DNA of 33,074 nt from Nitrospirota bacterium (GTDB taxonomy: Bacteria; Nitrospirota; Thermodesulfovibrionia; Thermodesulfovibrionales; UBA9159): NCBI GenBank assembly GCA_023475105.1, contig JAMCWJ010000102.1, positions 1-33,074 of the forward strand. The letters run 5' to 3'. The notes under the pieces were generated by a model. It made no database searches. It was not told the origin of the DNA and worked only from the letters and a program-made list of their open reading frames with translations. How positions within the stretch are numbered: the first letter of the stretch is position 1; every line of letters starts with the position of its first letter. Shown here piece by piece: positions 21,851 through 30,101 of the stretch. A program made the translations under genes and the position numbers.

Positions 21851-22633
21851 ATGAAAAAAGAGAAAAAGACCAGAACGGAAAAGAGAAACGGCCGGCAGAA
21901 AAAAAAGCGAGGGGAGCGTGCAAAAAAGGCGCCCGCCGGCGCAAAGGCCGCAGCAGCACGGAGAAAGGGTGCTGCAGGAAAAGACATGAGTGGGTCCTTC
22001 GAAAACAAGGGGGAGCCTTCGTCGTTTTTCACTGAAAGGGCGGATCTGCCGGGTTCGTATGGCGAAACGCGGGTCGTCCTTCTCGCCCTCGGGCCGCATC
22101 TGGCCCACGTCTATTGGGATTTGCGGGAAGAAGACCTCCGAAACGCACGACGACGCCCCGGCACAAGGGGGGGAAAGTCGCAGCCTGTTCTGAGGTTCTT
22201 TGACGTCACAGACGCAGCCTCCGGAGATGCACCAGTAGAGAACTCTTTTGATGTCCCCGTCGAAATAGACGCGGGAAACTGGTACGTCGATCCCGGGAGT
22301 CCCGAAAAATCATTTTTTGTCGAACTCGGGCTCAGAAACGGACGGGGCCGCTTCTTAGCCGTCGCCAGGTCGAATGTTGCCGACTTCCCCCCCTCCGGGC
22401 CTTCGGAAGCGGGGGAAGAACGCTACATGCTCGTAAAAAGAAACTATGAGACGATAACGATCGTCAGGACCCTGCCGGCCGGAACTCCTCTGCAAACCCG
22501 AAAAGTTCGTTTCGCGTCCGAAGGAAAGGATGCGCAGCCGAAAGCCCCCGGAAAGTCCGGCCCTCAGGAGAGGCGGTCCGCTCCCTCGGAACCGGGCGAA
22601 CAAGGGTTCACTCCAGGTGTCTCTTCCCGTTAG
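21851..22633 (+). CDS. DUF4912-domain protein
   Basis: This protein of about 260 residues starts with a highly basic, Lys/Arg/Ala-rich tail (residues 1-45) that looks disordered and could bind nucleic acid or an anionic polymer. Residues about 55-210 match DUF4912: LPGSYGETRVVLLALGPHLA, HVYWDLREEDL, FFDVTD, VPVEIDAGNWYVDPG, FFVELGL and FLAVARSNV. The DUF4912 role is unknown, though it recurs beside GH57 branching enzymes and GT4 glucan synthases, as here. A carbohydrate-binding beta-sandwich is plausible. The Ser/Pro/Gly-rich C-terminus is low complexity. ATG 21851 with GGGG six bases upstream is preferred; ATG 21830 is also possible. Confidence 0.82.
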   Translation: MKKEKKTRTEKRNGRQKKKRGERAKKAPAGAKAAAARRKGAAGKDMSGSFENKGEPSSFFTERADLPGSYGETRVVLLALGPHLAHVYWDLREEDLRNARRRPGTRGGKSQPVLRFFDVTDAASGDAPVENSFDVPVEIDAGNWYVDPGSPEKSFFVELGLRNGRGRFLAVARSNVADFPPSGPSEAGEERYMLVKRNYETITIVRTLPAGTPLQTRKVRFASEGKDAQPKAPGKSGPQERRSAPSEPGEQGFTPGVSSR

Positions 22634-22663
22634 CCGCCCCTTCGGCGGAGAGCAGCAGGCGTG

Positions 22664-24277
22664 ATGCGGGCAGGACGCGCACCGGATGCAACCGTAAAGA
22701 AGCAGGGATGTCTTGCCTTCGTCCTTCACGCCCACCTTCCTTTTGTGAGACATCCCGAACACGAGGATTCCCTGGAAGAGAACTGGCTCTATGAGGCGAT
22801 GACCGAAACTTACATCCCGCTTCTCCTCGTCATGGATGCCCTCGTCGCTGACGGTATCGATTTTCGTCTCACCTTCTCGATCACCCCTACCCTCGTTTCA
22901 ATGCTCCGGGATGAATTCTTGCAGGCCCGATACCTGAAGAGACTCCGCAAGCTGACGGAGCTGGCAGGAAAAGAAGTCAGGAGGACGAAAGAACAGGTTG
23001 AGGTGAATGCCCTGGCACGAATGTACCGCAATCGCCTGCGCGAGGTGATGGACGCCTTCCTCCTCCGTTACGAAAGGGACTTGGTCGGCGCCTTCGTACA
23101 TCTCCAGAAGCTCGGCAAACTCGAGATCATTGCGAGCGCTGCCACACACGGCTATCTGCCCCTCCTTTCGACCAATGAGGCGTCGGTCCGGGCCCAGATA
23201 AGAATCGGCATCGCGCACTACCGTCGCACCTTCGGAAAAAGGCCCTCGGGGTTCTGGCTGCCCGAGTGTGGCTTCTCGCGCGGGATCGACACAATACTCA
23301 AGGAAGAGGGCATCCGCTTCACCATCCTCGAAACGCACGGCATCACCCACGCCAGACCGAGGCCGAAATACGGTGTGTATGCGCCGCTCTATTGTCCTTC
23401 CGGCATGGCGGTCTTCGGCCGCGACCCCGAATCTTCCAGACAGGTCTGGAGTTCCGTCGAGGGATATCCCGGAGACTTCGACTATCGCGAGTTTTACCGT
23501 GATATTGCCTACGACCTCGACCTCGACTATATCGGACCCTATATTCACAGTGACGGCATCCGGGTCGATACGGGATTTAAGTATTTTCGCGTCACCGGCA
23601 AGACCGACCACAAGGAACTCTATGTTCCTGAAAGGGCGGAGAGGAAGGCTGAAATCCACGCAGCGGACTTCCTGTATCGCAGGGAAAGACAGGTGGGACA
23701 TCTTGCCCCGTCCATGGACCGGGCACCCCTGATTGTCGCGCCTTACGATGCCGAACTCTTCGGCCATTGGTGGTTTGAAGGCCCGGTCTGGCTCGATCGC
23801 GTGATCCGTAGAGCATCTTCTCCCGGAAGCTCGCTCCGGCTCGTCACTCCTTCGGAGTACCTCGGGAAGTACGCGGTCAACCAAATCGCATCGCCGGCTG
23901 CCTCGAGCTGGGGAGATAAGGGGTTCCACGAGACCTGGCATGGGGCGGGCAACGACTGGATACACCGCCATCTTGACCAGGGAGGCCTGTTCATGAAGAG
24001 ACTCGCGGCAAACCATCCAAAGGCGAAGGGCCCGACCCTGAGGGCGCTTCGGCAGGCGGCCAGAGAGTTGCTGCTTGCGCAGGCGAGCGACTGGGCCTTC
24101 ATGATTCACAGGGGTACGACTGCGGCGTATGCCGTGCAAAGGACAAAGACCCACCTCCTCCGCTTTCTCAGGCTGAAAGAGGGGATCGAAAAGGGCGTGA
24201 TCGACGAAGGTTGGCTCTCGGCCGTCGAAGGAAGGGACAATATCTTCCCGGAGATCGACTACCGTTTCTTTTCCTGA
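22664..24277 (+). CDS. GH57 1,4-alpha-glucan branching enzyme
   Basis: This protein of about 537 residues has the GH57 branching-enzyme pattern. The opening LAFVLHAHLPFVRHPEHED is the family's first conserved region. The nucleophile Glu lies in GFWLPECGF (residue 201), and the acid Asp in VAPYDAELFGHWWFEGP (residue 362). The C-terminal helical domain has SSWGDKGFHETWHGAGNDW, then LLLAQASDWAFMIHRGTT. The enzyme cuts an alpha-1,4 chain and rejoins it through an alpha-1,6 bond to create branch points. It ends 20 bases from the convergent GT4 gene, with which it would build the storage glucan. GTG 22661 is an alternative start; GGAG lies upstream. Confidence 0.93.
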   Translation: MRAGRAPDATVKKQGCLAFVLHAHLPFVRHPEHEDSLEENWLYEAMTETYIPLLLVMDALVADGIDFRLTFSITPTLVSMLRDEFLQARYLKRLRKLTELAGKEVRRTKEQVEVNALARMYRNRLREVMDAFLLRYERDLVGAFVHLQKLGKLEIIASAATHGYLPLLSTNEASVRAQIRIGIAHYRRTFGKRPSGFWLPECGFSRGIDTILKEEGIRFTILETHGITHARPRPKYGVYAPLYCPSGMAVFGRDPESSRQVWSSVEGYPGDFDYREFYRDIAYDLDLDYIGPYIHSDGIRVDTGFKYFRVTGKTDHKELYVPERAERKAEIHAADFLYRRERQVGHLAPSMDRAPLIVAPYDAELFGHWWFEGPVWLDRVIRRASSPGSSLRLVTPSEYLGKYAVNQIASPAASSWGDKGFHETWHGAGNDWIHRHLDQGGLFMKRLAANHPKAKGPTLRALRQAARELLLAQASDWAFMIHRGTTAAYAVQRTKTHLLRFLRLKEGIEKGVIDEGWLSAVEGRDNIFPEIDYRFFS

Positions 24278-24296
24278 GGCGTCCGTGCGCAGAGCC

Positions 24297-25457
24297 TCAC
24301 TGATTGTATACAGAGAGCGTCCGGTCCGCCACCGCGTCCCAGGTGAAAGAGACCTCGACCGCAATTCTGCCGTTCCGGCCCATCCATCTCGCCCACTCGA
24401 AATTGGTGAAGAGCGTTCCGAGACCCCAGGCGATCGATTCCGGATGAGGGTAGATTTTCAGCCCGTTCACTTCGTGCCAGACATATTCGTCCGGTCCTCC
24501 GTACTTCGTCGCCACGACCGGCTTTCCCGCGCTCCAGGCTTCCAGGACCACGATGCCGAAGGGTTCATTCCTGCTCGGAACGCAGACGACGTCGCACGCC
24601 TTAAAAAGATCGCTCAGTTCCCGGCCTGTTTTGTGGCCGACAAAGCGCGTCGCATGGGAAACGCCGAGTTCACGGGCGCGGAACTCGACATCGGGCTTCA
24701 TCTCTCCGTCCCCGATAAATACGAACTTGGCATGGGGATAGTACCTGAGGATAAAGGGCATCGCCTCGACAAGGAGGTCGGGACCTTTCTGATAGACCAT
24801 GCGGCCGCAGAACAGGACTGTCGGATCAAGAGGCCCGATTCCGTACTGCCTCTTTATTTCGAAGGGGTCCAGCCATCCGTCGAAATGGTGGAGGTTCACC
24901 CCGTTATACACGACGAAGACCTTCCACCACGGGACTTCATACATCCACATGATCTCGTTCCGTAGCGCCTGGGAGACCGTCATCACCCTGTCGGCCCAGT
25001 GCGTCCCGGCTCTTTCCGTCGTGCGTATCGAGGCCGACCTTCCTCCGTAAAACTGATTTCCACACCGTCCGTATTCAGTCGAATGGAGCGTAAGGATGCC
25101 CTTTCGTCCACGGCCCTGCTTTATCCATATCATTGCGTCGGCCGCGAGCCAGTCATGGGCGTGGACCACATCGAAATGCGCCCCCATATAGTCCTCCGTC
25201 CGAAAGACGTGGTGCACGAAGGACCTGCACATGTCATTGATTTCTTCTATGAAATCGGCATTTAGCCTGAAGGGGCACCGGTGGTAGTGGACGCCGTCGA
25301 TCCGTTCATACTGCAGCTGTCCAGCCGCCATACGGGTGAAGACGTGGACCTCGAGCCCCTTTCTTTCGAGGGCCGCAGCCAGTTCCGTGACATGAACCGC
25401 CACGCCTCCGACCGCGATCGAATGAAGAGACTCCCAGCATAACAGGGCGATGCGCAT
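24297..25457 (-). CDS. GT4-family glucan (glycogen) synthase-like glycosyltransferase
   Basis: This 386-residue protein is a GT-B fold GT4 enzyme. The acceptor domain opens with RIALLCWESLHSIAVGGVAV and holds DVVHAHDWLAADA. The donor domain has VLFCGRMVYQKGPDLLVEA, the KFVFIGDGEMKPD strand and the catalytic SRNEPFGIVVLEAWSAGKPV block. The HAHDW block and the gene's place beside the GH57 enzyme and DUF4912 suggest an alpha-glucan synthase using a nucleotide-glucose donor, but a different GT4 role is possible. GGAG lies 10 bases before ATG 25457. It converges on the GH57 gene and thus has its own promoter. Confidence 0.87.
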   Translation of the reverse strand: MRIALLCWESLHSIAVGGVAVHVTELAAALERKGLEVHVFTRMAAGQLQYERIDGVHYHRCPFRLNADFIEEINDMCRSFVHHVFRTEDYMGAHFDVVHAHDWLAADAMIWIKQGRGRKGILTLHSTEYGRCGNQFYGGRSASIRTTERAGTHWADRVMTVSQALRNEIMWMYEVPWWKVFVVYNGVNLHHFDGWLDPFEIKRQYGIGPLDPTVLFCGRMVYQKGPDLLVEAMPFILRYYPHAKFVFIGDGEMKPDVEFRARELGVSHATRFVGHKTGRELSDLFKACDVVCVPSRNEPFGIVVLEAWSAGKPVVATKYGGPDEYVWHEVNGLKIYPHPESIAWGLGTLFTNFEWARWMGRNGRIAVEVSFTWDAVADRTLSVYNQ

Positions 25458-25579
25458 TGCAGAGATCTCCGTCCGGGAACAGTTCCTATTTTCATCATAA
25501 CAGCGCCCCCTCCGCTGTCAAGCTCGAAGTCGGACTTCGCGTGGTCTTTCAGCCCGGAACGGAAAGAGTTTTCGCGACT

Positions 25580-25609
25580 TTGCAGACCGACATCCTTTTG
25601 TGATATGAT
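25580..25609 (+). promoter_or_regulatory. Promoter of the leaderless PilZ gene
   Basis: TTGCAG (25580-25585) and TATGAT (25604-25609) are spaced by 18 bases, and TG-A precedes the hexamer as an extended -10. Only six bases separate TATGAT from GTG 25616, so the predicted start of transcription falls on the start codon. Confidence 0.6.
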
Positions 25610-25615
25610 TTCGCC

Positions 25616-26278
25616 GTGGATGAGAGAAGGCGTCACAAACGGTTCACGGTCGAAGGCATTGAAGGCACTCTCCAGTTCTCCACCGATGTGGATATCCTCA
25701 ACATAAGCGTAAGCGGTGCGGCACTCAAGGCCGGCAGGAGGCTCGAGATAGGAAGGGAATATACCCTCAAACTCGAATACCGCGACGACGTCATTTCCCT
25801 GAACGGCGTCGTAGTCTGGTCCGTCCTGAGCGAACTCGGCAGCGGACCTCATGAGGAAAAGGTTCCGGTCTACAAGGCAGGCATGAGGTTCACCAATGTG
25901 ATATCCGAAAAAATGGAAAAACTTCTCGATTTCATCGACCGGAACAAGCTGCGCGCTCTTGATGACAGGCTGACGATCCGGTTCGACGTGATATCGCCCG
26001 ACAAGGCAAGCCTCAACGCCCCCCACAGCTACACCGTGACGAAGCTCAGCAGGGGCGGCATGCTCATCCAGATGGACGTGCCGCTCGAACCCGAAGAGAC
26101 GTTCCGGATGGATTTCTGTCTTCAGGGAGACGCGGTCATCCGGGTCCTGGGTCGTGTCGCCTCCTGCATCGAAATAAGCGATACAACGCCGAAGCATTAT
26201 GATATCGGGATTGAGTTCCTCGAGATAGCCGAGAGCGACCGCGTACGATTCGAGGAGTTCATCGAACGCCTCCTCTAA
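25616..26278 (+). CDS. Double PilZ-domain protein
   Basis: This 220-residue soluble protein shows two PilZ-type beta barrels. The first (residues 1-105) has the RRRHKRFTV opening and NISVSGAALKAG, close to the R-x-x-x-R and D/N-x-S-x-x-G c-di-GMP-binding motifs. The second (about 118-220) has LTIRFDV and LSRGGMLIQM, with a weaker binding motif. Such proteins sense cyclic di-GMP and modulate motility, adhesion or polysaccharide production. The effector is not known here. The GTG start is chosen because the open frame begins there and a promoter sits directly before it. No ribosome site is seen. Confidence 0.82.
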   Translation: MDERRRHKRFTVEGIEGTLQFSTDVDILNISVSGAALKAGRRLEIGREYTLKLEYRDDVISLNGVVVWSVLSELGSGPHEEKVPVYKAGMRFTNVISEKMEKLLDFIDRNKLRALDDRLTIRFDVISPDKASLNAPHSYTVTKLSRGGMLIQMDVPLEPEETFRMDFCLQGDAVIRVLGRVASCIEISDTTPKHYDIGIEFLEIAESDRVRFEEFIERLL

Positions 26279-26283
26279 CCTCT

Positions 26284-26925
26284 CTAGCCGGTCATGACAT
26301 CATCGGACAGTTCGTTTGTGTCGTCCCCGCCAAGCGGAAAATGCCGAGAAAGCAGCTCCCCCGCCTCCCTGATCGCATCGCAGAGGGCGTCGGAGGCCCG
26401 TCCCTCCCGTATCCCCCGGGAGACACCTCTTGCAAAGCCGTTCAGCGTTTCCTGACCGATCTTTTCATGGATGCCGCTGTCGGCCAGCACCCTGACCTTC
26501 CTCTCAAACAGCGATACCAGGAAGAGGATTCCCGTATTGTTTCTCGTCTTGTACAGTCCTTTTTCATAAAATGCCCTGATCGCCCTGAGCCGCACGGCAT
26601 GTTCCTTCCTGCGCACTCCTATGAATGCCGACTTCAGGGCCGGCGCCTTCCTGAAGAGCAGACGGAAGGGGAAAAAGGCGAGGAAGCAAAGGGGGACATA
26701 GAACCAGACCGAAGCGCGGAAGAAAAGCACCGTCATGATCAGCGAGAAAAGGCCCGCAAAAAGTATTCCCCCGATGATCTCCGCCTCGAAATAGTGGTCA
26801 CTGCTCTCGACGACCATGACAGCCACCTCGCCGATCGACCGCGCTTCGACATCCCGCGTTGCTTCTTTTATCCGCTTTTTTTCTTCAGCGGTAAAGAATC
26901 TTTCTGCCTTCAACCCATGTTTCAT
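26284..26925 (-). CDS. TPM-domain membrane protein (shorter paralogue)
   Basis: This 213-residue protein has an N-terminal TPM-like segment (FTAEEKKRIKEATRDVEA, GEVAVMVVESSDHYFE), two closely spaced membrane helices at about residues 52-93, and the second half of a TPM domain afterwards (ALKSAFIGVRR, TRNNTGILFLVSLFERKVRV, ADSGIHEKIG). TPM domains occur in plant TLP18.3 photosystem-repair proteins and bacterial LemA-associated proteins. The enzyme activity is unclear. Its ATG overlaps the stop of the longer TPM gene (TAATG), and GGGAGA lies just upstream, so the two are translated together. Confidence 0.85.
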   Translation of the reverse strand: MKHGLKAERFFTAEEKKRIKEATRDVEARSIGEVAVMVVESSDHYFEAEIIGGILFAGLFSLIMTVLFFRASVWFYVPLCFLAFFPFRLLFRKAPALKSAFIGVRRKEHAVRLRAIRAFYEKGLYKTRNNTGILFLVSLFERKVRVLADSGIHEKIGQETLNGFARGVSRGIREGRASDALCDAIREAGELLSRHFPLGGDDTNELSDDVMTG

Positions 26926-27809
26926 TACCAGTCTCCCGAGGCCCCGCCACCGCCGAAGTCGCCGCCGCCCCCGCTGAAGCCCCCACCGCCGAAGTCACTG
27001 CCGCCCCCGCCAAAGCCGCTCCCGCCCGAACCAAGAAAACCGCCTCCGGGCCGGATCCCTCCTCCCCCATGACGTCCTCCCGAGGAAAATAGGAGGGGGA
27101 GGAACATGCCTGCCCCGAACCCGAGCAGGGCAAAGACGATCAGAAGCGGGCCGAGGCCGATCCCGGCGGAATACGCAGCGGCCGGCAGGCCGACGGCCCC
27201 GGCCAGACCTCCGAGGATGCGTGAGATACTTCCGAGCACGAGAAGGACGACCCCGCCGAAGATGAGAAACGTGAACAACTGGGAAGGCCTTTCACTTTTC
27301 CGGACACGATGGTTTTCCTCAGCCTTGAATTCCCCGCGCGTTGCGTCGATCATGGCGGAGACGCCGGCGACAAAACCCCCGTCGTAATCCCCTCTCTTGA
27401 ACCTCGGTTTCACCACGAGGTCGATGATCCGTCCCGCCATCAGGTCTGTCAGCCTGCCCTCGAGCCCCCGGCCCACCTCGATCCGCATCTTCCTTTCCTG
27501 TTTCGCGACGATGAAGATCGCGCCGTTGTCCTTGCCCTTCTGTCCTATTTTCCACGCCTCGGCGACCTTGATACCGTAGTCTTCGATCGCTTCACCGTCG
27601 AGGGATGGCACCGTAAGCACCACGATCTGCGTCGAGTCGGTCTGCTCGAAACTCCTCAACTCGTTTTCGAGTTCCGCCTTCACCTGCGGCGATATCATGT
27701 CCGCATAGTCGTTCACATACCCCTGAAGTTTCGGCACATCGAGGGCAAACGCAGAAGATACCGCGAACGCCAGGAACGTTGCAATTATCAGGGCTGTTTT
27801 GAGAGGCAT
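26925..27809 (-). CDS. TPM-domain protein with glycine-rich tail (YgcG-like)
   Basis: This protein of about 294 residues has a signal peptide (KTALIIATFLAFAVSSAFA), a TPM domain at about residues 28-150 (VNDYADMISPQVKAELENEL, STQIVVLTVPSLDGE, KDNGAIFIVAKQERKMRIEV, GRGLEGRLTD), then two membrane helices (residues about 188-245) and a long Gly/Ser/Phe tail with FGGGG-type repeats. The layout matches YgcG-like proteins found next to LemA. The open frame reaches 28013, but the signal peptide starts at ATG 27809. The ribosome site before it is poor. It is the second gene of a LemA-TPM-TPM operon, likely in envelope maintenance. Confidence 0.87.
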   Translation of the reverse strand: MPLKTALIIATFLAFAVSSAFALDVPKLQGYVNDYADMISPQVKAELENELRSFEQTDSTQIVVLTVPSLDGEAIEDYGIKVAEAWKIGQKGKDNGAIFIVAKQERKMRIEVGRGLEGRLTDLMAGRIIDLVVKPRFKRGDYDGGFVAGVSAMIDATRGEFKAEENHRVRKSERPSQLFTFLIFGGVVLLVLGSISRILGGLAGAVGLPAAAYSAGIGLGPLLIVFALLGFGAGMFLPLLFSSGGRHGGGGIRPGGGFLGSGGSGFGGGGSDFGGGGFSGGGGDFGGGGASGDW

Positions 27810-27981
27810 CAGAAAATGTCCGGTAACGATTCCCGGCGAAACAGAACGGCCGCGGGACCGACTGTTTGGACCCGAAGGGCGAGTTTCGAGACCACAGCGG
27901 AGTGAAAACAGAATTGCCGAACAGCCTCGCAGTGAGCGAGAGGCAGCTCTGATAATCATAGTATTCTTGCACCGGCGACCA
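27810..27981. other. 172-base spacer with small inverted repeats inside the LemA-TPM operon
   Basis: This gap is long for an operon whose other junction overlaps. It has no convincing gene. It holds short hairpins such as CTCGC-AGTGA-GCGAG at about 27928 and CCC-GAA-GGG at about 27870, which resemble decayed intergenic repeat units. An internal promoter or RNA processing site is possible. Confidence 0.3.
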
Positions 27982-28566
27982 TCAGAACTGCACCTTCGGC
28001 GCTTTTTCCGCACCCGCTTCCGCCTTGAAAGGCTCCTTCAGCTTGAGGTGGAGCATTAGGCTGTTCGTCAGACTGTTCGGGAATATTCTGATCGAAGTAT
28101 TGAACGTTTCGACCGCCTTGTTGTACCGCACCCGCGCCACATTGATCCTGTTTTCCGTGCCTTCGAGCTGGTTCTGGAGGTCCCTGAAATTCTGGTTCGC
28201 CTTGAGGTCCGGATACCGCTCGACCACGACCATCAGACGGGAGAGAGCACTGCTCAGCGCACCCTGGGCCTGCTGGAACTGCTCGAACGCCTGGGGGTTG
28301 TTGATCATGTCTTTGGACATCTGGATAGAGCCGACCTTTGCCCGCGCCTCGGTCACTGCGGTGAGCGTTTCTCTCTCGTGCTTCGCGTAGGCCTTCACCA
28401 CTTCGACCAGGTTCGGGACGAGGTCGTTTCTCCTTTGATACGCGGCCTCCACGTCGCCCCAGGCAGCCTTTACCGCTTCTTCGTTCGCCTGCATCGTGTT
28501 GTATCCGCATCCTGACACCGACAAGAGCATGACGGCAAAGAGAATATACAGTACCTGTCTTTTCAC
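27982..28566 (-). CDS. lemA: LemA-family lipoprotein
   Basis: This protein of about 194 residues begins with a lipoprotein signal ending in the lipobox SVSGC (residue about 20). The mature part is an almost all-helical LemA domain: [86 protein letters not shown] and the [18 protein letters not shown] end. LemA proteins are membrane-anchored at the outer side and often occur with TPM proteins; their activity is not settled. The long frame begins at ATG 28581, but AGGAGG lies inside it, seven bases before GTG 28566, so that codon is the likely start. Confidence 0.93.
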   Translation of the reverse strand: MKRQVLYILFAVMLLSVSGCGYNTMQANEEAVKAAWGDVEAAYQRRNDLVPNLVEVVKAYAKHERETLTAVTEARAKVGSIQMSKDMINNPQAFEQFQQAQGALSSALSRLMVVVERYPDLKANQNFRDLQNQLEGTENRINVARVRYNKAVETFNTSIRIFPNSLTNSLMLHLKLKEPFKAEAGAEKAPKVQF

Positions 28567-28668
28567 TTGTGTCCTCCTCATTCTTATAAAAAATCGCTGA
28601 ATAAAACATATTGTAAAACAAAGAATTGCGGAAAAGCCACTTGTAATAAGCCGCGCGCGGTAATTTTA

Positions 28669-28677
28669 TGGTATTAT
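28669..28677 (+). promoter_or_regulatory. Extended -10 of the leaderless L,D-transpeptidase gene
   Basis: TGGTATTAT is an extended -10 (TG-N-TATTAT). Seven bases lie between it and ATG 28685 and no ribosome-binding sequence is seen, so the transcript probably starts at the initiation codon. No good -35 is visible at 17 bases. Confidence 0.5.
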
Positions 28678-28684
28678 TTCGGTG

Positions 28685-29572
28685 ATGAAAATCAGGACCG
28701 TCGCGATATCGGCTTTGCTCGTCCTCTTTTCCGCTGCCTCATCCATGGCGGCCGGGCCCTACCCGTACGAAAAAGAGCAGACGGTAATCGGCTCCCTCGG
28801 AACCTATACGGTGAAGAAAGGCGAGTCCCTGATCGAGATCGCGAGACACTTCGACCTCGGGTACAACGAGATCGTCGACGCAAACCCCGGGCTCGATCCC
28901 TTCGTTCCCGGCTCCGGCGCCGATGTCGTCATTCCGAGAATATGGGTGCTCCCCGATGTCGACTCCTACAATGGCATTGTGGTGAACATCTCCGAGATGA
29001 GGCTTTATTACTTCTTCGAACAGGGAAAATCGAAAGTGGTTCAGACCTTTCCCATAGGAATAGGAGACCAGGGAAAAGATACGCCCGTAGGAACATTCAG
29101 GGTGATCCAGAAGATCGTGAATCCCGTATGGCATGTCCCTGCATCCATACAGAAGGAAAGACCCGAACTGCCCAGGCAGATCCCTCCCGGACCGGAGAAT
29201 CCCCTCGGCTCGTATGCGTTGAGGCTTTCATTGGGGGACGTTCTTATCCACGGTACCAACAGGCCCTTTGCCGTCGGCAGAAGAGTCACTCACGGATGCA
29301 TACGGTTGTATCCGGAAGACATCCCGAGGCTTTACGGTATGGTGCCGAACGGAATGAAGGTAACAATCGTCCGCCAGCCCGTGAAGGTAGGCGTCAATAA
29401 CAAAAGGGTCTACATAGAAGTCCATAAATATGAAAACGAGGGAGAGTTCAATTATTTTAACGAGGCGGTGAAGGAATTAACGAAAGCAGGTCTGCTGAAG
29501 GACGTAAGCACCGAAAAGATCTACCAGGCGATAGAGGATAAATCGGGAATCCCTGTTGATATCTCCCCATAA
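28685..29572 (+). CDS. LysM and YkuD L,D-transpeptidase
   Basis: This protein of about 295 residues has a signal peptide (TVAISALLVLFSAASSMA), a LysM peptidoglycan-binding motif at about residues 38-85 (YTVKKGESLIEIARHFDLG, then NEIVDANPGLDPF) and a YkuD catalytic domain at about 95-235 (VVNISEMRLYYFF, GDQGKDTPVGTFRV, VLIHGTNRPFAVGRRVTHGC). The nucleophile is Cys205 in THGCIRL, with His upstream in IHGTN. Such enzymes make 3-3 cross-links in peptidoglycan or attach lipoproteins to it in the periplasm. ATG 28685 is chosen over the adjoining GTG 28682. The Lpp-like, coiled-coil lipoprotein gene just downstream converges on it. Confidence 0.93.
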   Translation: MKIRTVAISALLVLFSAASSMAAGPYPYEKEQTVIGSLGTYTVKKGESLIEIARHFDLGYNEIVDANPGLDPFVPGSGADVVIPRIWVLPDVDSYNGIVVNISEMRLYYFFEQGKSKVVQTFPIGIGDQGKDTPVGTFRVIQKIVNPVWHVPASIQKERPELPRQIPPGPENPLGSYALRLSLGDVLIHGTNRPFAVGRRVTHGCIRLYPEDIPRLYGMVPNGMKVTIVRQPVKVGVNNKRVYIEVHKYENEGEFNYFNEAVKELTKAGLLKDVSTEKIYQAIEDKSGIPVDISP

Positions 29573-29574
29573 AA

Positions 29575-29610
29575 AAAGGGGTCCGGGAATCGAAGATCCC
29601 GGACCCCTTT
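29575..29610. terminator. Bidirectional intrinsic terminator
   Basis: AAAGGGGTCCGGGA pairs perfectly with TCCCGGACCCCTTT around an 8-base loop. A run of seven A residues on the left gives a U-tract for the leftward lipoprotein transcript; the plus-strand side has a short T-run for the L,D-transpeptidase. It sits between the two convergent stops. Confidence 0.93.
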
Positions 29611-29624
29611 CAGCGCTGACCACG

Positions 29625-29990
29625 CTATTTCTTCTGCTTCAGTTCGAAGGCCTTTGCAGCCTTTGCCGCAGCAGCCTCTGCCCTTTCCGCAGCAGCCTCT
29701 GCTCTCTTTGCCGCAGCCTCTGCCTTTTCGCAGCACTCCTTTGTCATCTTCATCGCTTCCTCTGCGAGCGACTTCGCTTCCGCAGCAGCTTTCTTGGCCT
29801 CGCCGACTTCCGCATACTTCCTTTCGAGGTCGTTCACCTTCGCCTCGACAGCGGAAACCCTCGCCTCAAGCTTGCTGACCCTGTCCACGAGGGGCTCGAT
29901 CTGCTGCTTCACATACTCCTTCGTCGCACAGCCTGTTGAGAAGGCAAATATAAGGCTAATCGCCAACAATAATAATACCGTTTTCTTCAT
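29625..29990 (-). CDS. Alanine-rich coiled-coil lipoprotein (Lpp-like)
   Basis: This 121-residue protein has a lipoprotein signal (KKTVLLLLAISLIFAFSTGC, Cys near residue 21), then a coiled coil with heptad-like spacing (EPLVDRVSKLEARVSAVEAK, VNDLERKYAEV) and a tail of near-repeats of the type AEAAAKRAEAAAERAEAAA, ending in KQKK. An outer-membrane lipoprotein with a C-terminal Lys, near an L,D-transpeptidase, recalls Lpp-type links to peptidoglycan, but this link is inference. AAGGAGG lies about 8 bases before ATG 29990. The open frame continues far upstream, but that extension is not supported by any signal. Confidence 0.85.
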   Translation of the reverse strand: MKKTVLLLLAISLIFAFSTGCATKEYVKQQIEPLVDRVSKLEARVSAVEAKVNDLERKYAEVGEAKKAAAEAKSLAEEAMKMTKECCEKAEAAAKRAEAAAERAEAAAAKAAKAFELKQKK

Positions 29991-30101
29991 GTTTTTCACC
30001 TCCTTTCTTCTCCGATATACCCTCAGGTTAATAAAAGCATACAACGAAAAAAGACAAAATTCAACATTTTGTATATATTTTATAGAAGGGAACAGAGAGA
30101 A

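Noticed and set aside
22898-24364. 488-codon open frame antisense to the GH57 gene
   Set aside because: It mirrors the branching enzyme and has no family motif or ribosome site.
25262-26197. 311-codon open frame antisense to the PilZ gene and running into the GT4 gene
   Set aside because: It covers the PilZ gene on the wrong strand, includes the intergenic promoter and shows no domain.
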